Below are positions 17,471 to 25,633 of a stretch of 48,326 nucleotides of DNA, piece after piece (the stretch's first letter is position 1; every line of letters begins with the position of its first letter). Position numbers and translations under genes: made by a program. The notes under the pieces were generated by a model. It searched no databases. It saw nothing but the letters and a program-made list of their open reading frames with translations, and had not been told where the DNA came from. The stretch is from Pseudomonadota bacterium (GTDB lineage Bacteria > Pseudomonadota > Gammaproteobacteria > Burkholderiales > Burkholderiaceae_C), in contig JAFEER010000042.1 of assembly GCA_018240985.1 (NCBI GenBank), positions 1-48,326 on the forward strand. Reading direction: 5' to 3'.

Positions 17471-17875
17471 ATGTACCTTGTGGATACCAATGTCATCAGC
17501 GAGCTGATGCGCCCCGCGCCACATGAGGGCGTCTTGCGCTGGGCCGCCAGCCTCGACCGCGGCGCAGCAGACTTCGCCGCTTCTGTGATTTCGTTCCATG
17601 AAATCGTCTTCGGCCTCGCGCACAAATCCCGGCCGCGCTCGCTGGAGCGCTTCAATGCGCTTGCCGCTCACTGCCTGGTGTTGGACGTGACGGAAACCGT
17701 AGCCCGCCGCGCCGGGGAAATGCGCGGCCAGCTCGCCGCGCGCGGCCAGGTGCGCCATATGGCCGACATGCTCATCGCCGCCACCGCCCAGGTGCACGCA
17801 CTCACCCTGGTCACGCGCAACGTGCGCGACTTTGACGGCTGTGGCATTGGGCTGCTCAATCCGTTCACCGCATGA
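17471..17875 (+). CDS. VapC-type PIN-domain ribonuclease toxin
   Basis: This 134-residue PIN-domain protein has the conserved acidic residues D5 and E11 (MYLVDTNVISELMRP), E44, D99 (MADMLIAATA) and D120 or D122 (TRNVRDFDG). VapC toxins cut RNA, often initiator tRNA or rRNA, and are held inactive by the antitoxin. Its TGA overlaps the ATG of yejE in the sequence ATGA, so ribosomes finishing the toxin may reinitiate on the permease gene. Confidence 0.92.
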   Translation: MYLVDTNVISELMRPAPHEGVLRWAASLDRGAADFAASVISFHEIVFGLAHKSRPRSLERFNALAAHCLVLDVTETVARRAGEMRGQLAARGQVRHMADMLIAATAQVHALTLVTRNVRDFDGCGIGLLNPFTA

Positions 17876-18915
17876 GTGCAGCCGTCAACCCGTCCCTGTC
17901 CCCGCGCCGCCGCGCCTGGCTGCGTTTCAAGCGCAACCGCCTGGGTTTCTGGAGCCTGGTGCTGTTCTGCACCCTGGTCGTCCTCAGCCTGGGCGCCGAG
18001 CTCATCAGCAACGACCGGCCGCTGATCGTGCGCTATGAGGGGCAGACCTACTTCCCCATGCTCAAGGACTACCCCGAGACCACCTTCGGCGGCGACTTCC
18101 AGACGCCCGCCGACTACCTTGACCCGTATGTGCGCCAGCGCATCACCGAAGGCGGCAACTGGGCGCTGTACACGCTCAACCCCTACGGCGCCAACACGCT
18201 GAACTACTTTGCCAAGGCGCCCAACCCCTCTGGCCCCTCGCGCGACAACTGGCTGGGCACCGACGACCGCGGGCGCGACCTGCTCGCGCAGCTGATCTAC
18301 GGCTTTCGCGTCAGCGTGCTGTTCGGCATCGCGCTCACGGTGGTGGGGGTGGCGCTGGGCGTGGCGGCCGGGGCGGTGCAGGGCTTCTTTGGCGGCAAGA
18401 CGGATCTGGCCTTCCAGCGCTTCATCGAGATCTGGGGCTCCATGCCCGAGCTGTATTTGCTGATCATCTTCAGCGCGGTGTTCGCGCCCAGCATTGCGCT
18501 CTTGCTGGTGCTGCTGTCGCTGTTTGGCTGGATGGGCCTGTCGGACTATGTGCGTGCCGAATTTTTGCGCAACCGCCAGCTGGACTACGTGAAGGCCGCG
18601 CGCGCCCTGGGCGTGAAAAGCGGCCAGATCATCCGGCGCCACATCCTGCCCAACAGCATGACGCCGGTCGTCACCTTTCTGCCGTTTCGCATGGGGGCAG
18701 CGATTCTGGCGCTGACCTCGCTCGACTTCCTCGGCCTGGGCGTACCGCCGGGTACGCCCAGCCTGGGCGAGCTGCTGAGCCAGGGCAAGAACAACATCGA
18801 CGCCTGGTGGATCTCCATCTTCACCTTTGCCGTGCTCGTCACCACGCTGCTGCTGCTGACCTTCATGGGCGATGCGCTGCGCGATGCGCTCGATCCACGC
18901 AAGGCGGAACATTGA
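17872..18915 (+). CDS. yejE: Peptide ABC transporter permease, YejE-like
   Basis: This 347-residue BPD_transp_1 permease has an N-terminal OppC_N segment (RRRAWLRFKRNRLGFWSLVL), the long YejE periplasmic loop (YFPMLKDYPETTFGGDF), the motif NWLGTDDRGRDLLAQLIYGF, and an EAA loop at VRAEFLRNRQLDYVKAARAL. It pairs with YejB. Its start overlaps the vapC stop, so its translation probably depends on the inserted toxin gene. Confidence 0.92.
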   Translation: MSAAVNPSLSPRRRAWLRFKRNRLGFWSLVLFCTLVVLSLGAELISNDRPLIVRYEGQTYFPMLKDYPETTFGGDFQTPADYLDPYVRQRITEGGNWALYTLNPYGANTLNYFAKAPNPSGPSRDNWLGTDDRGRDLLAQLIYGFRVSVLFGIALTVVGVALGVAAGAVQGFFGGKTDLAFQRFIEIWGSMPELYLLIIFSAVFAPSIALLLVLLSLFGWMGLSDYVRAEFLRNRQLDYVKAARALGVKSGQIIRRHILPNSMTPVVTFLPFRMGAAILALTSLDFLGLGVPPGTPSLGELLSQGKNNIDAWWISIFTFAVLVTTLLLLTFMGDALRDALDPRKAEH

Positions 18916-18916
18916 C

Positions 18917-20554
18917 ATGCGCGACGCCGCTCCCATGAATCCGCAATCACCGCCACTGCTGCAGGTGCGCAACTTAAGCGTGCGCTTTGGCGCCAAGGAG
19001 GTGGTGCATGGCGTGAGTTTTGACATCGCCCCCGGCGAAAAGCTGGCCCTGGTGGGTGAATCCGGCTCGGGCAAGACGGTGACGGCGCTGGCCCTGCTGC
19101 GCCTGGCCGGCGATGCACAGCTACAAGGCAGTGCGCTGATGCAGGGGCGCGACCTGCTGCAGCTGCCCGAGCGCGAGCTGCGTGGCGTGCGCGGCGGCGA
19201 CATCGCCATGGTGTTCCAGGAGCCCATGACGGCGCTCAACCCCCTCATGCCCGTGGGCGAGCAGGTGGCCGAGGTTTTGATGCTGAAACAGGCGCTGACC
19301 AAGGCACAGAGCGCGCAGGCAGCTATCGAATTATTAGCGAGCACGGGCATCCCCGAGCCCGCGCGGCGCGCGAGCAGCTTCCCGCACCAGCTCTCGGGCG
19401 GGCAGCGCCAGCGCGCCATGATCGCCATGGCCCTGGCCAGCCGGCCCAAACTGCTGCTGGCCGACGAGCCGACCACGGCGCTCGACGTCACGCTGCGCGG
19501 CCAGATCCTGGATCTGCTGTCCGACCTGCAGCGCCAGACCGGCATGGCCGTGCTGCTCATCACGCATGACCTGCTGCTGGTGCGCCGCTTTGCCGACCGG
19601 GTGGCCGTGATGGAGCAGGGCCGGCTGGTCGAGCAGGGCGGCGTGGCCCAGGTGTTTAGAGCGCCCCAACACGCGTACACGCGCCGCCTGATCGGCAGCG
19701 CGCCGCAGCGCGACGTGGTCGAGGGCGTGGTGGAAGAAGACGCAACCCCCGCCGCCCAGGCCGCCGACTTGCGCGTTGTCTACCCCGTGCCGCTGCCGGG
19801 CTTTCGCGGCTGGTTTGCCAAGGGTGAATTTGTCGCCGTGCAGGGCGCAGGCTTTCGCATTCCGCGTGCGCGCACATTGGGCGTGGTGGGTGAGTCGGGC
19901 TCGGGCAAGTCCACGCTGGCCCAGGCGCTGTTGGGACTGCTGCCCGCGCGTGGCGAGCTGCAGGTGGCGGGCAGTGCCTGGCAGCAGCCCGCGCAGCACA
20001 ACAGCGCGCACAACCAGGCCCTGCGCCAGCAGGTGCAGGTGGTGTTCCAGGATCCGTTCTCGTCCCTGTCGCCGCGCATGACGGTGGAAGAAATCGTGGG
20101 CGAGGGACTGCAGGTGCACGCGCCAATGCTCTCTATTTCAGAGCGCCGCGCGCGCGTTTCCGCCATGCTGGCCGAGGTTGGGCTTGCCGACGCCCAATTC
20201 CCCGGCTTGCTGTCGCGCTACCCGCATGAGTTTTCCGGCGGCCAGCGCCAGCGCCTGGCGATTGCGCGTGCGCTGATCCTCAAGCCCCAGCTGCTGGTGC
20301 TGGACGAGCCCACCAGCGCGCTGGATGTGACCATCCAGCAGCAGGTGCTGACCCTGCTGCAGCGCCTGCAAAAGGAGCATGCGCTGTCCTACCTGCTCAT
20401 CACGCACGACGTGGCCGTGGTGCGCGCCATGGCGCACGAGGTCATCGTCATGAAGGATGGCGAGGTGCTGGAGAGCGGCAGCGTGCGGCAGGTGCTGGAT
20501 GCGCCGCGCCACCCCTATACGCAGCGTCTGGTGGAGGCGGCCCGCGCGCCATGA
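18917..20554 (+). CDS. yejF: Peptide ABC transporter ATP-binding protein, YejF-like (duplicated ATPase)
   Basis: The 545-residue protein carries two complete ABC ATPase domains. The first has Walker A GESGSGKT, signature LSGGQRQR and Walker B LLLADEPTTALD. The second has GESGSGKS, FSGGQRQR and LLVLDEPTSALD. This two-in-one ATPase is the hallmark of YejF, which powers YejBE. ATG 18917 is one base after the yejE stop; ATG 18935 is an alternative. Confidence 0.93.
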   Translation: MRDAAPMNPQSPPLLQVRNLSVRFGAKEVVHGVSFDIAPGEKLALVGESGSGKTVTALALLRLAGDAQLQGSALMQGRDLLQLPERELRGVRGGDIAMVFQEPMTALNPLMPVGEQVAEVLMLKQALTKAQSAQAAIELLASTGIPEPARRASSFPHQLSGGQRQRAMIAMALASRPKLLLADEPTTALDVTLRGQILDLLSDLQRQTGMAVLLITHDLLLVRRFADRVAVMEQGRLVEQGGVAQVFRAPQHAYTRRLIGSAPQRDVVEGVVEEDATPAAQAADLRVVYPVPLPGFRGWFAKGEFVAVQGAGFRIPRARTLGVVGESGSGKSTLAQALLGLLPARGELQVAGSAWQQPAQHNSAHNQALRQQVQVVFQDPFSSLSPRMTVEEIVGEGLQVHAPMLSISERRARVSAMLAEVGLADAQFPGLLSRYPHEFSGGQRQRLAIARALILKPQLLVLDEPTSALDVTIQQQVLTLLQRLQKEHALSYLLITHDVAVVRAMAHEVIVMKDGEVLESGSVRQVLDAPRHPYTQRLVEAARAP

Positions 20555-20764
20555 ACCCATCGCGCGTTTTGCTGCATGGAAGACGTCAGATCAACGCGAG
20601 AAGACGGCAGTTTTTTCATTTTGTGCAATTTGTCGGTTAATTGCCGCGATCTGGCGTCAATTTTGGGCGCGGTTGAGTGCTTTTATCGGCGCAAGATGGA
20701 ACAAAAATAAAAGAAGTTGGTTTGAATTGATGTTTTTTGGCGCGGTAATGGCATTTTTTGATTT

Positions 20765-20783
20765 GGTTAAAATTTACCTAACC
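20765..20783. promoter_or_regulatory. Palindrome in the bio operon leader
   Basis: GGTTA-N9-TAACC lies 20 bp before the bioM start, with a -10-like TAAAAT inside it (20768-20773). It ends an AT-rich 249-bp gap (20555-20803) in which I see no gene. It may be the operator of the biotin transport operon, but it does not match the BirA consensus well. Confidence 0.35.
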
Positions 20784-20803
20784 CCCCGCTTTGGATATCC
20801 CGA

Positions 20804-21571
20804 ATGCCGTCTGTCGTTTCCGCGCCTGCCGCCTCCCCCTTGCTGGAGCTGCGCCAGATTCACCTGCGCCGTGGCGGGCAAGAGGTTTTTGCCGGCCTGA
20901 ACCTTGGCCTGGCCGAGGAACGCATAGGCCTCATAGGCCACAACGGCGCCGGCAAGACCAGCCTGCTGCGCCTGCTGTGTGGCCTGGAGCTGCCGCAGAC
21001 CGGCGAGGTGTTGTCGCAAGGGCAGAGCCTGCATGCGCTGCCCGCGGGGCAGTTGCGTGCGCAGCGCGTGGGCATGATGTTCCAGAACCCCGACGACCAG
21101 ATCATCTTCCCCACCGTAGAGGAGGAGCTGGCCCTGGGCCTGCAGCCGCGCGGCCTGTCCCGGCGCGAGACGCTGGCCGCGGCACGCGCCTTTCTGGCCG
21201 AACGTAGCCTGGCCGACTGGGGCGCACGCGCTGTCAGCACCCTGAGCCAGGGCCAGCGCCAGCGGCTGTGCTGGCTGGCCCTGCTGCTGGCCGGGCCGCG
21301 CACGCTGCTGCTGGACGAACCCTATGCCAGCCTCGATCTGCCCAGCCAGGCGCACCTGTCCGACGAGATTGCCGCCTGCGGGCGACAGGTGATCGTGTCC
21401 ACCCATGTGCTGGGCCCCGTGCGCGACTGTGCGCGCGTGATCTGGCTGCATGAGGGCCGGGTGCAGGCAGACGGGCCGGGCAGCGAGGTCTGCGCCGCCT
21501 ACGAGGCGGCCGTGGCCTGCGAGCTGGCCCAGGCGCGCGCCGGGCGTGCGCCCACGCCCTGCGCCCTCTGA
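20804..21571 (+). CDS. bioM: Biotin ECF transporter ATPase, BioM
   Basis: This 255-residue ECF A-component has Walker A GHNGAGKT (45-52), the ECF-specific Q-loop region FQNPDDQIIFPTVEEELALG, signature LSQGQRQR and Walker B LLLDEPYASLD. The two genes downstream in the same direction encode a T-component and a BioY protein, which assigns it to biotin uptake. Confidence 0.9.
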   Translation: MPSVVSAPAASPLLELRQIHLRRGGQEVFAGLNLGLAEERIGLIGHNGAGKTSLLRLLCGLELPQTGEVLSQGQSLHALPAGQLRAQRVGMMFQNPDDQIIFPTVEEELALGLQPRGLSRRETLAAARAFLAERSLADWGARAVSTLSQGQRQRLCWLALLLAGPRTLLLDEPYASLDLPSQAHLSDEIAACGRQVIVSTHVLGPVRDCARVIWLHEGRVQADGPGSEVCAAYEAAVACELAQARAGRAPTPCAL

Positions 21572-21582
21572 TCTGCATTGCC

Positions 21583-22176
21583 ATGGGCAGCCTCTACAGC
21601 GAACATCTCACCTGGCTGCACCGCTGGCCGGCGGGCGCCAAGCTGGCCGCCATGGCGCTCTTGGGCAGCGGGCTGTTCCTGTTGTCCGCACCCTGGGCGC
21701 TGGCGCTGGCGGGCCTAGCCTGCGCGCTGTTGTGGCGCAGCCTGGGGCCAGCCACGCGCGCGGTGCGCCGGCTCATGCTGTCGGTGCTGGTGGCCGCCAT
21801 CCTGGTGGCTGGCTTTCACCTGTGGCTGGGCCGGCCCGACGTGGCGGCGGTGAGCGCGCTGCGCCTGGCCTGCGCCTCCAGCCTGGGCATGGCCCTCACG
21901 GTGAGCACGCGCCCCACGGATCTGCTGCTGGTGCTCGATGCGCTGCTCGCGCCCCTGGCGCGCCTGGGCCTGCGGCCCGAGCGCCTGTCGCTGCAGCTGG
22001 CCCTGATGCTGCGCTTTACCGAGCATTTCTTCGTGCAGTGGCAAAAGCTGGACGAGGCCCACCGCCTGCGCACCGGGCGCCCCGGCGGCCTGCGCCTGGT
22101 AGCGCCGCTCACGGTGCAGATGCTGCAGACCGCACAGCGCGTGGCCGATGCCCTCTACGCCCGCCTGGGTGGTTGA
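21583..22176 (+). CDS. bioN: Biotin ECF transporter transmembrane T-component, BioN
   Basis: The 197-residue EcfT-family membrane protein has hydrophobic segments at about 20-60 and 68-90. The cytoplasmic coupling helix region includes RPTDLLLVLDALLAPLARLG and LMLRFTEHFF. It links the ATPase to the BioY substrate-binding subunit. It starts 11 bp after bioM. A repetitive element separates it from bioY. Confidence 0.88.
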   Translation: MGSLYSEHLTWLHRWPAGAKLAAMALLGSGLFLLSAPWALALAGLACALLWRSLGPATRAVRRLMLSVLVAAILVAGFHLWLGRPDVAAVSALRLACASSLGMALTVSTRPTDLLLVLDALLAPLARLGLRPERLSLQLALMLRFTEHFFVQWQKLDEAHRLRTGRPGGLRLVAPLTVQMLQTAQRVADALYARLGG

Positions 22177-22182
22177 GATGTT

Positions 22183-22357
22183 TTTGACTAGCAACGCGGC
22201 TCAGACTCCTTGCCCCTTGGCGGGAAGCTTGGGATGGGGGGCTGGAGCGCCGGCATCTTGCCGGCATCGACGCGCAAGCGTCGCTGGCCCCCGCCCCTGC
22301 CCTCCCCCAGAGGGGGAGGGAGTAAGACAGGCCAGCTGCAACGCGTTGCTAGTCGAA
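22183..22357. repeat. MITE-like element, class A core, between bioN and bioY (175 bp)
   Basis: The ends share the 13-base inverted motif GACTAGCAACGCG and align with the 23-bp terminal repeat of the copy at 7781 (15 and 12 of 23 with the consensus). The core has the same order of parts as the 7781 copy, including GGAGCGCCGGCATCTTGCC. Flanking octamers GAGATGTT and GAGGTTTT agree at 6 of 8. It appears to be an older insertion in the bio operon. Confidence 0.75.
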
Positions 22358-22389
22358 GAGGTTTTTTGGTTTCTTTCAAAGGTGTTTTC

Positions 22390-22974
22390 ATGTCTGCTGC
22401 CGTTTCCCGCAAGGCCTCCCACTCCATGGCGCTGGTGGCGCTGTTTGCCGCCTTGATGGCGGTGATGGGGCTGATCCCCAAGATCGACCTGCCCCTGGGC
22501 GTTCCCATCACCCTGCAGTCGCTGGGCGTGATGCTGGCCGGCTGCCTGCTGGGCGCGCGCCGGGGCTTTGAGGCCATGGCCCTGTTCCTGCTGGCGGTGG
22601 CGGCGGGCCTGCCGCTGCTGGCGGGCGGACGCGGCGGCATTGGCGTGTTCATGGCGCCCTCGGCTGGCTATCTGGTGGGCTATGCGTTTGCTGCAGGCGT
22701 AACCGGCGCTTTGATGCGCCTGCTGCCCCAGGGCCGGCCGCTGCGCACTGCCGCCAGCGCCTTCGTCGCCTCGGTGCTGGGGGGGCTGGTGTTCCTGCAT
22801 GCCATGGGCATCGCCGGGCTGGTGCTGCTGGCGCAGCTGCCGCTGGACAAGGCCGTCATGGCCGACCTGGTGTTCGTGCCCGGCGATCTGATCAAGTGCG
22901 TGCTGTGCGCCCTGGTGGTGCACACGGTCGCCAAGGCCATGCCGCTCTGGGCGTTTGGCGGCCGGGCGCAATGA
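22390..22974 (+). CDS. bioY: Biotin transporter BioY (ECF S-component)
   Basis: This 194-residue BioY-family membrane protein has six predicted membrane segments. Family patterns are IDLPLGVPITLQSLGVMLAG, GRGGIGVFMAPSAGYLVGY and FVPGDLIKCVLCALV. BioY binds biotin with high affinity and works with BioMN. ATG 22390 starts the family-length protein; the frame upstream is repeat sequence. Its stop overlaps the next start in ATGA. Confidence 0.93.
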   Translation: MSAAVSRKASHSMALVALFAALMAVMGLIPKIDLPLGVPITLQSLGVMLAGCLLGARRGFEAMALFLLAVAAGLPLLAGGRGGIGVFMAPSAGYLVGYAFAAGVTGALMRLLPQGRPLRTAASAFVASVLGGLVFLHAMGIAGLVLLAQLPLDKAVMADLVFVPGDLIKCVLCALVVHTVAKAMPLWAFGGRAQ

Positions 22975-24452
22975 ACGCAGCCTCAACGGCGCCGGATGCG
23001 CTGGTCGAGCAGCTGCTGGCCGGTGGCCCGCTGCCTGCGCTGTTCGACTGGGTGCATGGGCCGCTCGCGCATTGGGCGCGCACCCGGCCGCAGCAGCTGG
23101 CGTTGGCCAACGAGCGCCAGCGCCTGAGCTTTGCCGAGCTGCAGCAGCGCGTGCAGGCCTGCGCGCAGCGGCTGGATGCCGAGGCCGCGCCCGCCACCGT
23201 GCTGCTGGACGGCCACATGGGCGCCCTGGACGGATTGGTGGCCTTTCTGGGCGTGATTGCCAGCGGGCGCTGCGCCGCCATGGGCGATGCTCAATGGCCG
23301 GCCGGCGTGGCGCAGGCCGTGGCCGCGCGCCTGCCGGCAGCGGAAGAATTGGCGCCGCAGGCGTTCACGCCGCAGTCGCCGTTCTACATCGGCTTCACCT
23401 CGGGCAGCACGGGTGTCCCCAAGGGCTTCATGCGCCACCACCAGTCCTGGGTCGAAAGCATCCGCGTCAGCCTGCAGGACTTTGGCCCCGTGGCCGCCAA
23501 GACCGTGCTCGCGCCGGGGCACATGTCGCATTCGCTGTTTCTGTTCGGCGCCGTGCTGGGCCTGTGGACGGGCGCGGGCGCGCTGTTGCAGGAGCGTTTT
23601 TCGGCCGCGCGCGTGCTGGCTACGCTGCGCGCCGGCAGCGCGCCGGTGCTGGTGGCCGTGCCCAGCCAGCTGGTGCTGATGCTGCAGCATGCCGAGCGCC
23701 GGGGGCTCGCGCCCATCCCGGACGTGGAGCTGGTGCTGATCAGCGGCGCGCGCTGGCTGCGCGAGCGCACGCCGGCGCTGCGCCGGCTGTTTCCGCGCGC
23801 GCGCATCGTGGAGTTCTATGGCGCCTCCGAGGCCAGCTACATCGCCTGGATGGATGCCGACCCCGCCGCCCCGGCCCAGGCCGTGGGCCGGCCCTTCAGC
23901 AACGTGGCGCTGCACATTGGCGACGATCCGCAGGGCGCGCCCTTGCCGGCGGGCCAGCCGGGGCTGATCTGGGTGAAGAGCCCCATGCTGTTCACCGGCT
24001 ACGTGAACCAGGCCGACGCCACGGCCGCGCTGCGCAGCGGCGACTGGCTGTCGGTGCGCGACATGGGTTTTGTGGACGCGTCCGGCCTGCTGCACCTGTG
24101 CGGGCGCGAGACCCGCATGCTGGTCACGCAGGGCAAGAACCTGTTCCCCGAAGAGGTGGAGGCGCGCCTGCTCGATCACCCCGCCATCGCCCAGGCCAGC
24201 CTGCAGGGTCTGGCCGACCCGCTGCGCGGCACGCGCGTGCATGCCGTGCTGCAATGCCGCGACGGCGCGGCGCCGCCCGGTGCCCAGCATCTGGCCGCCT
24301 GGTGCCGAGAGGCGCTGGAGCCCTTCAAGACGCCGCGCCACTGGTGGCGCTGGACGGGCGCCTGGCCGCAGACCGCCAGCGGCAAGACCGACCATGCGGC
24401 CATCGCCCGTGCGCTGGCCCAGGCCTCGCCGCTGCTGGAGCCCTGGCTGTGA
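22971..24452 (+). CDS. AMP-forming acyl-CoA synthetase linked to bioY
   Basis: This 493-residue ANL-superfamily enzyme has the P-loop motif YIGFTSGSTGVPKGFMRHHQ, the motif EFYGASEASYIAW, the GDWLSVRDMG hinge region and a C-terminal lysine in TASGKTDH. It activates a carboxylic acid to an acyl-CoA. It is coupled by start/stop overlap to bioY before it and a thiolase after it. Bacillus subtilis has the same order, yhfU(bioY)-yhfT(ligase)-yhfS(thiolase), under BirA control, so a role with biotin or a pimelate-like precursor is inferred. Confidence 0.85.
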   Translation: MNAASTAPDALVEQLLAGGPLPALFDWVHGPLAHWARTRPQQLALANERQRLSFAELQQRVQACAQRLDAEAAPATVLLDGHMGALDGLVAFLGVIASGRCAAMGDAQWPAGVAQAVAARLPAAEELAPQAFTPQSPFYIGFTSGSTGVPKGFMRHHQSWVESIRVSLQDFGPVAAKTVLAPGHMSHSLFLFGAVLGLWTGAGALLQERFSAARVLATLRAGSAPVLVAVPSQLVLMLQHAERRGLAPIPDVELVLISGARWLRERTPALRRLFPRARIVEFYGASEASYIAWMDADPAAPAQAVGRPFSNVALHIGDDPQGAPLPAGQPGLIWVKSPMLFTGYVNQADATAALRSGDWLSVRDMGFVDASGLLHLCGRETRMLVTQGKNLFPEEVEARLLDHPAIAQASLQGLADPLRGTRVHAVLQCRDGAAPPGAQHLAAWCREALEPFKTPRHWWRWTGAWPQTASGKTDHAAIARALAQASPLLEPWL

Positions 24453-25609
24453 ACGCCTGGCCCATCCTCGCCTGGGCACGCACGCCCGTGGCGCCCGTGG
24501 GCGGCGCCCTGGCGCATTGCCAGCCGCATGCGCTGGCGGCACCGCTGGTGGCGCGCCTACTGCAGCAAGCCGGTCTGGCGCCTGCCGCCGTCGATGCCGT
24601 GGTGCTGGGCAACGCCCTGGGTGCGGGCGGCAACCCGGCGCGCGTGCTGGCGCTGGCCGCTGGGCTGGATGAGCGCACCAGCGCCATCACCCTGGACAGC
24701 CAATGCTGCGCCGGCCTGGACGCCATCACCCATGCCTGCGGCCTGCTGGCACTGGGACAGGCCGAGGTGGTGATTGCCGGCGGCGCCGAGGCCTGGAGCC
24801 GCGCGCCGCTGCGCCTGCACCGGCCCATGCAGCCCGGCGAGGAAGCCGTGGCCTATGAACAGCCGCCATTCACACCCTGGCCCGGGCGTGACCCCGACAT
24901 GCTGCAGGCCGCCGCCGCGGGCGCCGCACGCCTGGGCCTGCCGCGCAGCGCGCAGGACGCCTGGGCGGTGGACAGCCACGCGCGCGCCCTGGCGTCACGC
25001 GGTGGCTTGATGAACGAGATCGTGCCCATCGCCGGCTTGCACCAAGACGCCTATCCCCGCAGCCTCAACCTCACGCGCGTGGCGCGCATGCCCGTCGTCG
25101 CGCATGCGGCGGCCGATGGAATGGACTGCAGCCTGAGCACCGTGGCCGTGTCGCCCCGCGCCGACGGCGCGGCCCTGCTGCTGCTGGCCACGCCCGCGGC
25201 CTGCGCGCGCCTGGGGCTCAGGCCGCGCGCGCATTGGTGCGGTGCGGTCAGCCTGGGCGGCGCGCCCGAGTCGCCCATGCTCTGCGCCATCGACGCGGCG
25301 CGCGCCGCCGAGCAACAGAGCGGCTGGCGGCTGCAGAACCTTGACGCGCTGGAGCTGCACGATGCCTTTGCCGCCCAGGGGCTGGAGTTTTGCAGCGCCC
25401 TCGGCCTGCAGCAGGCGGCCATCAACCGTGGTGGTGGAGGTCTCGCGCGTGGGCACCCGATAGGCGCCTCGGGCGCGATTGCCCTGGTGCGCGTGCTGGC
25501 GCAGTTGGCCGGCCAGGCTGGCGCGGCGGGGCGGGCCTTGCGCGGCATGGCCTGCATTGCGGGCGCGGGCGGCCTGGGCGCGGCTACATGGGTGAGTGGT
25601 GAGTGGTGA
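24449..25609 (+). CDS. Thiolase-family acetyl-CoA acetyltransferase linked to bioY
   Basis: This 386-residue thiolase has the nucleophilic cysteine in LDSQCCAGLDAI, the His motif GGLARGHPIGASGA and the C-terminal cysteine in MACIAGAGGLG. It starts with GTG overlapping the ligase stop (GTGA). Thiolases cleave or form 3-oxoacyl-CoA. Together with the acyl-CoA ligase it matches B. subtilis YhfS, so a biotin-precursor role is inferred and not shown. Its last codons run into a heptanucleotide repeat, giving a C-terminus ending WVSGEW. Confidence 0.85.
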   Translation: MNAWPILAWARTPVAPVGGALAHCQPHALAAPLVARLLQQAGLAPAAVDAVVLGNALGAGGNPARVLALAAGLDERTSAITLDSQCCAGLDAITHACGLLALGQAEVVIAGGAEAWSRAPLRLHRPMQPGEEAVAYEQPPFTPWPGRDPDMLQAAAAGAARLGLPRSAQDAWAVDSHARALASRGGLMNEIVPIAGLHQDAYPRSLNLTRVARMPVVAHAAADGMDCSLSTVAVSPRADGAALLLLATPAACARLGLRPRAHWCGAVSLGGAPESPMLCAIDAARAAEQQSGWRLQNLDALELHDAFAAQGLEFCSALGLQQAAINRGGGGLARGHPIGASGAIALVRVLAQLAGQAGAAGRALRGMACIAGAGGLGAATWVSGEW

Positions 25610-25619
25610 GTGGTGAGTG
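25592..25619. repeat. Four tandem copies of the heptamer GTGAGTG
   Basis: Four perfect 7-bp units cover the last thiolase codons and its stop and lie 3 bp before the nitroreductase ribosome site. A change of copy number would shift the end of the thiolase frame and the distance to the next gene. Confidence 0.9.
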
Positions 25620-25633
25620 GGGAAGGGGATGGG

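Noticed and set aside
20555-20803. Possible small gene or non-coding RNA in the AT-rich gap before bioM
   Set aside because: No frame with a start signal and no terminator-like hairpin is visible; only the promoter-proximal palindrome stands out.
22955-24448. Long frame preceding the thiolase in the same reading frame
   Set aside because: This part is an out-of-frame reading of the acyl-CoA ligase; the thiolase domain begins at GTG 24449.
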